A DNA stretch of 12,200 nt from Solirubrobacteraceae bacterium. GTDB lineage: Bacteria; Actinomycetota; Thermoleophilia; Solirubrobacterales; Solirubrobacteraceae. The position numbers and the translations under genes were made by a program. Below, piece after piece: positions 7,034 through 12,200 of the stretch. The notes below the pieces were generated by a model. The model was not told the DNA's origin and ran no database searches. It saw only the letters and a list, made by a program, of their open reading frames with translations. The stretch lies in assembly GCA_030038955.1 (NCBI GenBank), contig JASHQV010000467.1, positions 1 to 12,200 of the forward strand, given 5' to 3'. The stretch's first letter is position 1; every line of letters begins with the position of its first letter.

Positions 7034-7039
7034 AGGATA
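7034..7039 (-). promoter_or_regulatory. Putative -10 box of nadC-nadA, leaderless arrangement
   Basis: TATCCT on the minus strand ends 6 nt before the nadC GTG start, identical in sequence and nearly in spacing to the box before the tetR gene. No recognisable -35 is present at 17-18 nt. Transcription would start at about the GTG, giving a leaderless nadCA message. Confidence 0.4.
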
Positions 7040-7068
7040 CGAAATACCCCCAACGAGACGGCCGTTCG

Positions 7069-7077
7069 TGTTAGCGT
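7069..7077 (+). promoter_or_regulatory. Possible extended -10 element for the beta-propeller gene
   Basis: TGTTAGCGT reads as TG, one base, then a TANNNT box (7072-7077). No -35 is visible. It would give a leader of roughly 70 nt. It lies in the 125-bp divergent region shared with nadC. This is a weak call. Confidence 0.22.
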
Positions 7078-7137
7078 CCGCGAGCCGGCGCGCCGAGTCG
7101 GGCGGCGTCGTTCTGGGGCAACACGTCAACTCTCATC

Positions 7138-7142
7138 GGAGG
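7138..7142 (+). promoter_or_regulatory. Ribosome binding site of the beta-propeller gene
   Basis: GGAGG lies 10 nt before the ATG at 7153, slightly longer than the usual spacing but the only good Shine-Dalgarno here. It supports that start. Confidence 0.55.
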
Positions 7143-7152
7143 TAGCAGCTAG

Positions 7153-8190
7153 ATGCGCAAACGCACAGCGGCGATTCTTGCCGCTTCGATCATCTCGGCA
7201 GGCGCGGTGGCAGCCACCGCGGCCGCCGCGGGCGGACCGCCGGGGCCAACGGGACATCACGGGGCCAAGGCCTCGCTGTATGCCACCGGCATGGACAATC
7301 CGACCTCGTTTGCGTGGGGCGACGGCGCGATGTTCGCCGGCGACTCTGGCAACAGCAGCTCCGTCCCGAACGGCGGCGTCTATGTGATCAAGAACCACGC
7401 GGGAACGAAGATCGCCACCAGCCTTCTGTTCGTCGGCGGCATGGCCTTCCACAAGCACGTGCTGTACGTCAGCGGCGGGGACATCGGCGCTGCAGGCGTG
7501 CAGTGGCAGATCTTCGCGATGAGCGGCTGGAACGGCGTCACGTTCACGGGCCAGAAAGCGATCTATACGGCCCCCAAGGGCTTCCAGGGCTTCAACGGCG
7601 TCGCCTTCGGACCGAACGGCCGCCTGTACGTGGGCGTCGACACCGGGCTCCTCAACGACAACGACCACGGTCCCGCCAGCACCTCGCCGTATTTGTACGA
7701 CATCCTCTCGATGAACACGTCGGGCAAGAAGCTGAAGGTGTTCGCCAAGGGGATCCGGCAGCCGTGGCAGATGGCGTTCGCAGGCAAGTCACCCGATCCG
7801 TTCGTCTCCGACCTGGGTCAGGACGAGTCCGCCAAGAACCCGCCGGACTTCATCCTCCAGGTCAAGGCGGGCCAGAACTACGGCTTCCCCGGGTGCAACC
7901 ATACGAAGGGCAGTAAGTGCAAGGCCTACGCGAAGCCGTTCAAGACGCTGACGCCGCACTGGAACCCGATGGGGATGGCCGTGATCGGCAAGAAGCTCTA
8001 CGTCGGGAGCTGGGGCACGAACGGCACGTCCGGCGGCGCGCTGTACTGGATGCCGATCACCGGCGGCAAGCTGAAGGCAGTCGTCACCGACTTCCCGCTG
8101 GCCACCGACGCGCTCGCCGCCCACGGCGGCAAGCTCTACGTCGGCGGCTCCGGGACGAGCGGCGGCGAGGTCTACCAGGTCACGCCGTAA
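7153..8190 (+). CDS. Secreted glucose/sorbosone dehydrogenase-like beta-propeller protein
   Basis: A 345-residue exported protein. Residues 1-26 form a signal peptide: basic MRKR, a hydrophobic and alanine-rich core to about residue 26, then a flexible Gly/Pro/His segment. The rest is a run of beta-propeller blades with repeated strand endings such as GRLYVGVD (157-163), KKLYVGSWG (280-288) and GKLYVGGSG (326-334). Segments IRQPWQMAF (201-209), DPFVSDLGQDE (215-225) and QVKAGQNYGFPGCN (236-249) match the GSDH (PQQ-dependent sugar dehydrogenase) fold, where NPxGxAF, DxG and NYGWP recur. Cys248 and Cys256 may form a disulfide. Catalytic and PQQ-binding residues are not confirmed, so dehydrogenase activity is open; it may be a binding or sensory propeller. 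It is divergent from nadC and ends 11 bp before the convergent decarboxylase stop. Confidence 0.85.
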   Translation: MRKRTAAILAASIISAGAVAATAAAAGGPPGPTGHHGAKASLYATGMDNPTSFAWGDGAMFAGDSGNSSSVPNGGVYVIKNHAGTKIATSLLFVGGMAFHKHVLYVSGGDIGAAGVQWQIFAMSGWNGVTFTGQKAIYTAPKGFQGFNGVAFGPNGRLYVGVDTGLLNDNDHGPASTSPYLYDILSMNTSGKKLKVFAKGIRQPWQMAFAGKSPDPFVSDLGQDESAKNPPDFILQVKAGQNYGFPGCNHTKGSKCKAYAKPFKTLTPHWNPMGMAVIGKKLYVGSWGTNGTSGGALYWMPITGGKLKAVVTDFPLATDALAAHGGKLYVGGSGTSGGEVYQVTP

Positions 8191-8201
8191 CGGCTCAGGC
8201 G

Positions 8202-9938
8202 TCAAGCCGTAGTCGAACCAGCTGATGGCGGGGTCCCGGCCGCACCGGCCGGGACCCCGCGCAGCACCCGCACGGTGCGGAAGCTGGGGTCGGCGGCCCC
8301 ATGCAGCCGCGCGCCGGCCGCGGTCAGCTCGCGCAGGTAGGCGACGACCTCGGCGGTCACCCGCTCGCCCGGCAGCAACGTCGGCACGCCCGGCGGGTAG
8401 CCGGCGATCGACTCGCACGAGATCCGCCCGATCGCGTCGTCCACCGCGACCGCCTCGCTGGCGCCGAGGAACGCCTCGCGGGGGGTCACCGCGGTCTGAT
8501 GCGCCACCGGGGCGGGGGAGCGGGTGATCAGCGAGGAGCCGATCGGACGGGCGATCTGCCGCACGGTCTCGCCAAGGTCGTGGGCGAACCGCTCGAGCGG
8601 CTCCACCGGTTGCCCGAGTCCCAGCACCAGCACCATCGTCGCGTGCGTGGCCAGCTCGATGTAGGTGTCGTAGGAGGCCCTCAGCGCCGCCGCGACCTCG
8701 TAGCCGGTGCAACCGGTGCCGCGGACGTCGATCACCAGCCGCAGCGGATCCCAGGCGGCGATCCCGGGACGGCCGACGAAATCCGCGCCAACGGTCGTGC
8801 ATCCGGGGATCTCGTCGATCGCGGCGCGGGCGCGGGCGGCAACCCGGATCGTGCGGTCGAGCAGTGCCTCGCCGTGCACGACCAGCTGCCGGCGGGCCGC
8901 GTCAAGCGAGGCCATCAGCAGGGCGTTCGGGCTCGTGGAGCGCACCAGCCTGACTGCCCTCGCGACTGCGTCCGCGTCGACCCGGCCGCTGTCTGACACC
9001 AACAGCATCGCCGACTGCGTGAGGCTGCCCACGATCTTGTGCGTGGAGGCGAGCATCGCGTCCGCGCCGAGCGCCAGCGGTGAGGCGGGGAGCTGGGCGT
9101 GGAAGCCGAAGTGTGCTCCCCAGGCACAGTCGACCACCAGAGGGATTCCTGCGCGGTGCGCCACCTCCGCACAGCCCGCGACGTCGGCGGCCATCCCGTA
9201 GTAGGTGGGCGAGACGATGAACGCCGCGCGCGGGAGCCCGGCGGCACCGGCACGGGCCTGCGGTAGCTCGCCATCGGCCCGAGCCAGCGCCTGCTCCAGC
9301 GCCTCGGGCGTGACGCCGTGCGCCATCCCCAGCTCGTCGTCGTACTCGGGCAACACGAACGTCGGCAGGCCGCCGGACAGCACCAGCCCGTCGATCAGGC
9401 TGGCGTGCGAGTTGCGCTGCAGCAGGATCCGCGTGCCCAGCGGCGCAAGCGCCAGGCACAGGGCGTGGTTGCCCTGGGTGGCGCCGTTGGTCAGGAACCA
9501 GGCATGGCTCGCCGCGTATGCCTCGGCGGCGAGCTGCTCGGCGCGCTCGAACGGCGTCGGCGAGGGGCCGACGTCAACGCCCTCGATGTCCTGGGGAAGG
9601 TCGAGCAACAGCGCCCGCTCGCCGAGCGCGGCGAACAGGCCTGGGTCGGCGCCGCCGCCGCCCTTGTGGCCCGGCACATGGAAGCGCGTCGAGCCGCGAA
9701 AGCCGTAGGCGCTGACCGCCTCCAGATAGGGCGCCGTCGGCTGCCGACTGGGCTCGCGCCGGACGGCGCCGCCGGGCGCACGCTCGAGCCGTTCATCGAC
9801 AGCGCCGCCAGGCGTGCGCTCGAGCCGTTCATCGACAGCATCGCCGGGCGCGCGCCCGAGCCGTTCACCGACAGCATCGCCGGGCGTGCGCTCGAGCCCC
9901 CCGTCGGGCGTGCCCTGGATCTCGCCCTCATCCAGCAT
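8202..9938 (-). CDS. PLP-dependent Orn/Lys/Arg decarboxylase (SpeA/YaaO-like)
   Basis: A 578-residue fold-type-I PLP enzyme that would decarboxylate arginine, lysine or ornithine to agmatine, cadaverine or putrescine. Marks of the family: FHVPGHKGG (87-95), NGATQGN (151-157, cofactor phosphate region), RNSHAS (175-180), SPTYYG (243-248), VDCAWGAHFGFH (269-280, Asp270 to the pyridine nitrogen) and STHK with Lys301 as the PLP lysine. The C-terminal domain carries YPPGVPTLLPGE. The start is ATG at 9938, overlapping the prfB end by 11 nt; the open frame further upstream lies inside prfB. The core matches short bacterial SpeA-like enzymes of about 480 residues. The excess is an N-terminal tail of some 70 residues made mostly of four 12-residue repeats. 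Substrate choice cannot be read from sequence; arginine is a reasonable guess given the ureohydrolase nearby. Confidence 0.92.
   Translation of the reverse strand: MLDEGEIQGTPDGGLERTPGDAVGERLGRAPGDAVDERLERTPGGAVDERLERAPGGAVRREPSRQPTAPYLEAVSAYGFRGSTRFHVPGHKGGGGADPGLFAALGERALLLDLPQDIEGVDVGPSPTPFERAEQLAAEAYAASHAWFLTNGATQGNHALCLALAPLGTRILLQRNSHASLIDGLVLSGGLPTFVLPEYDDELGMAHGVTPEALEQALARADGELPQARAGAAGLPRAAFIVSPTYYGMAADVAGCAEVAHRAGIPLVVDCAWGAHFGFHAQLPASPLALGADAMLASTHKIVGSLTQSAMLLVSDSGRVDADAVARAVRLVRSTSPNALLMASLDAARRQLVVHGEALLDRTIRVAARARAAIDEIPGCTTVGADFVGRPGIAAWDPLRLVIDVRGTGCTGYEVAAALRASYDTYIELATHATMVLVLGLGQPVEPLERFAHDLGETVRQIARPIGSSLITRSPAPVAHQTAVTPREAFLGASEAVAVDDAIGRISCESIAGYPPGVPTLLPGERVTAEVVAYLRELTAAGARLHGAADPSFRTVRVLRGVPAGAAGTPPSAGSTTA
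8228..8260. terminator. Perfect 15-bp stem-loop at a convergent gene end, possible bidirectional terminator
   Basis: GCGGGGTCCCGGCCG (8228-8242) pairs without mismatch with 8246-8260 around a CAC loop. It lies 37 bp beyond the stop of the beta-propeller gene and inside the last codons of the convergent decarboxylase. No T-run follows on either strand, so it would act, if at all, as a T-less hairpin terminator or a 3'-end stabiliser. Confidence 0.5.
9756..9899 (-). repeat. Four in-frame 36-bp tandem repeats in the decarboxylase N-terminus
   Basis: Four contiguous 36-bp units (9864-9899, 9828-9863, 9792-9827, 9756-9791 in coding order) encode a 12-residue motif of the form RLERTPGGAVDE, residues 14-61. 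The first two units differ at 4 of 36 bases and the second and third at 5; the fourth is more diverged. The unit is a multiple of three, so copy changes keep the frame. The encoded stretch is charged and probably disordered. Confidence 0.92.
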
Positions 9939-11038
9939 TGGCCATGCGGTGCAGGTACGCGTGGACGAAGCCGTCGAGATCGCCGTCGAGCACGCGGCTC
10001 GTGTCGCCCATCTCGAAGTCGGTGCGGTGGTCCTTGACCATCGAGTACGGGTGCAGCACGTAGGAGCGGATCTGCGAGCCGAAGTTGACGTCGAGGGCCT
10101 CGCCCTTCGCCCGAGCGATCTCCTCGCGGCGCTCACGCTCCCGCAGCTCCACCAGCTTCGAGCGCAGCATCGTCATCGCCTCCGCCTTGTTCGAGGACTG
10201 TGAGCGCTCGTTCTGGCACTGCACGACGATCCCCGTCGGCCTGTGCGTGATCCGCACCGCCGTGTCGGTCTTGTTGACGTGCTGGCCGCCGGCGCCGCTC
10301 GCCCGGTAGGTGTCGATCTGAAGGTCGTCGTCATCGATCTCCACTTCGCCCGCCTCCTCGACGACCGGCGCCACCTCCACCCCCGCAAAGCTCGTCTGGC
10401 GCCGGTGGGCGGCGTCGAACGGCGACAGGCGGACGAGCCGGTGCACGCCCTTCTCGCTGCCGTACAGGCCGTAGGCGTTCTCGCCGCGCACCCGGAAGGT
10501 GGCCGACTTGATGCCCGCCTCCTCCCCCGGTGAGACCTCCAGCAGCTCGACCTCGAACCCCCGCTTCTCGGCCCAACGCATCTCCATCCGCAGGACCATC
10601 TCAGCCCAGTCCTGGGCGTCGGTGCCGCCGGCGCCGGCGTTGACCGTGACCAGCGCGTCGCCGGCGTCGTAGCGTCCGGAGAACAGCCGCTGCTCCTCGA
10701 GCGTGCGCAGGCGCCCCTCGACGCTCTCGATCTGCTCGCCAAGCTCGGTGACGATCTCCGGGTCCTCCTCGGCCAGCTCGGCCAGCGGCTCCAGGTCGTC
10801 GACGTCGCGCTCGAGCGAGCGGAACATCTCCAGCCGCCGCGACGTGCGCGAATGCTCGGCGCTGACCTGAGCCGCGCGGTCCTGGCGCTCCCAGAAGCCC
10901 GGCTCCCCCATCTCGGTCTCGAGCGCGGCGATGCGCTCAGTCAAGGCAGCGGGGTCAAAGATAGTCCGCTAGCAGCTGGAGCTGCTCGCGGATCGACGCG
11001 AGTCGCTGCGGGAACGGCTCTGGGGGTGCGGTCGTCAT
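9928..11038 (-). CDS. prfB: Peptide chain release factor 2, expressed by +1 programmed frameshift
   Basis: RF2 reads UGA and UAA and triggers peptide release on the ribosome. The product is assembled from complement(10958-11038), 27 codons from ATG to CTT, and complement(9928-10956), 342 codons, omitting base 10957. Total length is 369 residues, against 365 in E. coli. With the frameshift counted, the stop-codon recognition motif SPF falls at 205-207 and the catalytic GGQ at 250-252, the same numbers as in E. coli RF2, which strongly supports both start and shift. The N-terminal helical domain, SGAGGQHVNKTDTAVRI and the C-terminal FGSQIRSYVLHPYSMVKDHRT are intact. It lies downstream of secA, separated by 127 bp, and its end overlaps the decarboxylase start. 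Control is autogenous: low RF2 slows UGA decoding and favours the shift. Confidence 0.97.
10954..10963 (-). promoter_or_regulatory. RF2 programmed +1 frameshift site
   Basis: On the minus strand TATCTTTGAC contains the slippery CTT followed by the in-frame stop TGA (10957-10955) and C. The last ten bases equal the E. coli site. Shifting by one base reads GAC and continues into the main RF2 frame. The stretch before it (CTAGCGGAC) lacks the AGGGGG-type internal Shine-Dalgarno of E. coli. Confidence 0.95.
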
Positions 11039-11047
11039 GCGGTGCGG

Positions 11048-11053
11048 AGCGTA
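11048..11053 (-). promoter_or_regulatory. Possible -10 box of prfB
   Basis: TACGCT fits TANNNT and ends 9 nt before the prfB ATG, implying a leader of only a few bases. No -35 and no Shine-Dalgarno are visible. The case rests on the similar arrangement before nadC and the tetR gene. Confidence 0.28.
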
Positions 11054-11076
11054 GCAGCGCCGCGAGTCGCGATCGA

Positions 11077-11112
11077 TGGATGAAAATGAGCCTATAGCCT
11101 CATTTTCATCCA
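11077..11112. repeat. 36-bp near-perfect palindrome between secA and prfB
   Basis: TGGATGAAAATGAG (11077-11090) is exactly complementary to 11099-11112. The centre carries the palindrome CTATAG (11092-11097), leaving one mismatch (11091/11098) over the whole 36 bp. It is AT-rich in GC-rich surroundings and centred about 57 bp upstream of the prfB start. It could be a regulator-binding dyad, a T-less hairpin ending secA transcription, or a remnant of a small mobile repeat. Confidence 0.85.
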
Positions 11113-11152
11113 CAGGTCCCTGGCGACGCTCGACCTCCAGCCTCGCTTAGCC

Positions 11153-11182
11153 AATGCCATGGGACTCAAGCCCCATGGCATT
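11153..11182 (-). terminator. Stem-loop around the secA stop codon
   Basis: On the minus strand AATGCCATGGG (11182-11172) pairs over 11 bp with 11163-11153 around an 8-nt loop that holds the TGA stop of secA (11168-11166). No T-run follows. It may be a weak terminator or a 3'-end structure. Together with the 36-bp palindrome 40 bp downstream it makes two hairpins in the secA-prfB gap. Confidence 0.45.
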
Positions 11183-12200
11183 TCTTGTACTTCTTGCCGC
11201 TTCCGCACCAGCACGGCTCGTTGCGCCCCGGCTCGCCCTCGCTGCGATGCTGCTCGACCGCGGGCAGCAGCCCGTCGCCGTCCTCAGCCGTGCCCAGCTC
11301 CGGCCCCGCGGCCGCCGCCGCGGCCATCGCCTGGGCGCCGCCCGGCACCGAAGACCCGCCCGAGTAGCTCACCCGACCCCCGCCCGTGGCCGAGCTGGAG
11401 GCCGCGCTCGGCCGTCGCCTGGGCAATCCCGGCGCCGCTGCACCCGCGCCGGCGCCACGAGCGCCGGCACTACCCGCGCCGGCACTACCCGCGCCCGCCG
11501 CCCCGGGAGCCGCCACGCCCGGCCCCTCCTCGACCGTCACCTCGACGTGGAAGATCATCCGCGCAAAGTCGCCCCAGATCGTGTTCATCAGATCCCCGAA
11601 CAGGTCGAACGCCTCGTTCTTGTAGGCGACGAGCGGATCCATCTGGGCCGCCGAGCGCAGGTGGATCCCCTGCTGCAGGTAGTCCATGTCGTACAGGTGC
11701 TCGCGCCAGCGCTGATCGATGATCTGCAGCAGCAGGAAGCGCTCGAGCGCCCGCATCAGCTCCTCGCCCAGCTCCTGCTCGCGCCGGTCGTACTGGGCCA
11801 GCGCCTCCTCGCGGAGGCTCGCGGTCAGCTCCTCGCGGTCGACCCGGTCCGGGTCGACCGCCAGCAGCTCGGCGCTGGGCGTGAAGATCTCCTGCACGCG
11901 CGCCAGCAGGCCGCCCACATCCCAGTCCTCGACGTAGTCGCCGGCCGTGTACTCCGCGACCAGCCGCTCGAGCAGGTTGACGGTCTCCTCGCGCGCGACA
12001 TCGCCCATGTCGCGGCCCTCAAGCACCTCGTCGCGGTAGGTGTAGATCACCTCGCGCTGCTGGTTGAGCACGTCGTCGTACTCGAGCGTGTGCTTGCGCA
12101 TCAGGAAGTGCTGCTCCTCGACCTTCCGCTGCGCCTTCTCGATCTGCTTGGACAGCATCCCGGCCTCGATCGGCTCCTCGTTGCCCTGCTCGTCGGTCGT
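11166..12200 (-). CDS. secA: Protein translocase ATPase subunit SecA, C-terminal part (5' end outside window)
   Basis: The visible 344 residues are the C-terminal part of the SecA motor that drives preproteins through SecYEG. The frame is open through the right edge: 14 codons, ending in EEPIEAG, precede the first Met at 12158. Helical-scaffold hallmarks are present: LSKQIEKAQRKVEEQHF, then LEYDDVLNQQREVIY, then the wing/scaffold end with QRWREHLYDMDYLQQGIHLR and DPLVAYKNEAFDLF. A Gly/Ala/Pro/Ser-rich linker of about 90 residues follows, then the SEC-C zinc motif PCWCGSGKKYKKCHG at the C-terminus, used in other bacteria for SecB or ribosome contact. The gene is upstream of prfB on the same strand. 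Confidence 0.96.
   Translation of the reverse strand, partial: TTDEQGNEEPIEAGMLSKQIEKAQRKVEEQHFLMRKHTLEYDDVLNQQREVIYTYRDEVLEGRDMGDVAREETVNLLERLVAEYTAGDYVEDWDVGGLLARVQEIFTPSAELLAVDPDRVDREELTASLREEALAQYDRREQELGEELMRALERFLLLQIIDQRWREHLYDMDYLQQGIHLRSAAQMDPLVAYKNEAFDLFGDLMNTIWGDFARMIFHVEVTVEEGPGVAAPGAAGAGSAGAGSAGARGAGAGAAAPGLPRRRPSAASSSATGGGRVSYSGGSSVPGGAQAMAAAAAAGPELGTAEDGDGLLPAVEQHRSEGEPGRNEPCWCGSGKKYKKCHGA
11446..11490 (-). repeat. Three 15-bp tandem repeats in the SecA linker
   Basis: GCGCCGGCACTACCC (plus-strand reading) is exact at 11461-11475 and 11476-11490, with a diverged copy at 11446-11460. It encodes a Gly-Ser-Ala-Gly-Ala type pentapeptide repeat in the low-complexity linker before the zinc motif. 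Such linkers vary freely in length. Confidence 0.8.

Noticed and set aside
5373..7145. A 590-codon plus-strand frame opposite nadA and nadC
   Set aside because: Despite its length it is antisense to two fully conserved enzymes; its composition is that of a GC-rich shadow.
7789..8802. Minus-strand frame across the beta-propeller and decarboxylase 3' ends
   Set aside because: It runs antisense to the propeller gene and out of frame with the decarboxylase; no conserved motif is visible.
9938..10136. N-terminal extension of the decarboxylase into prfB
   Set aside because: It would be translated from a second frame of prfB and is low-complexity Arg/Ser/Thr; ATG at 9938 is the simpler start.
10955..10957. 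prfB as a frameshifted pseudogene
   Set aside because: The stop lies in the known RF2 autoregulatory site, and the shifted product has normal length and motif positions.
11077..11112. Zur or Fur box
   Set aside because: Half-sites look similar (TGAAAAT/ATTTTCA) but are 14 bp apart instead of 1, so a standard 7-1-7 site does not fit.

Overview
The DNA is GC-rich, with many GTG starts, densely packed genes, short overlaps and actinobacterial-style -10 boxes directly in front of start codons. Together with the gene families present this suggests a high-GC actinomycetote. A Thermoleophilia/Solirubrobacterales-like lineage is my guess, not something the sequence proves. The window is ordinary chromosome: housekeeping genes around a small catabolic or polyamine cassette. 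I see no transposase, phage gene, CRISPR array, tRNA or rRNA.

Layout, left to right. A 5'-truncated PBP4-type D-alanyl-D-alanine carboxypeptidase (+, ends 1300) converges on a TetR-family repressor gene (-, 1314-1913). The repressor is divergent from a two-gene operon: a ureohydrolase of the agmatinase/arginase family (+, 1992-3041) and an APC-superfamily permease (+, 3038-4606), joined by a 4-nt GTGA overlap. The 78-bp divergent region carries a good sigma70-type promoter whose spacer contains a dyad, a likely operator. Next is a small degenerate nucleotidyltransferase-like protein (+, 4707-5075), then a four-copy 19-bp tandem repeat in the convergent gap before the NAD biosynthesis pair nadC-nadA (-, 7027 to 5181, ATGA overlap). 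A secreted beta-propeller protein of the glucose/sorbosone dehydrogenase type (+, 7153-8190) is divergent from nadC. It converges on an Orn/Lys/Arg decarboxylase (-, 8202-9938), whose N-terminus holds four 12-residue repeats and whose 3' end forms a 15-bp perfect hairpin. The decarboxylase start overlaps the end of prfB (release factor 2, -, 9928-11038), which is expressed through the classic CTTTGAC +1 programmed frameshift. Upstream of prfB are a 36-bp near-perfect palindrome, a hairpin around the secA stop codon, and the C-terminal part of secA (-, 11166 to the window end).

How the genes work together. The TetR, ureohydrolase and permease genes look like a self-contained inducible unit: import a guanidino compound (agmatine, a guanidino acid or similar), release urea from it, and sense it or a relative. 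The decarboxylase 5 kb away could make agmatine from arginine, so both steps of the arginine-agmatine-putrescine route may be encoded here, although in separate transcription units. NadA and NadC supply quinolinate synthesis and its conversion to nicotinate mononucleotide; no nadB is in view. SecA and RF2 are core secretion and translation factors.

Most worth a second look: the prfB frameshift site without an obvious internal Shine-Dalgarno, the palindrome between secA and prfB, the in-frame 36-bp repeats in the decarboxylase, the dyad in the cassette promoter, the Asn-to-Asp change in the PBP4 SxN motif, and several genes that look leaderless. I do not see a convincing wholly new system.
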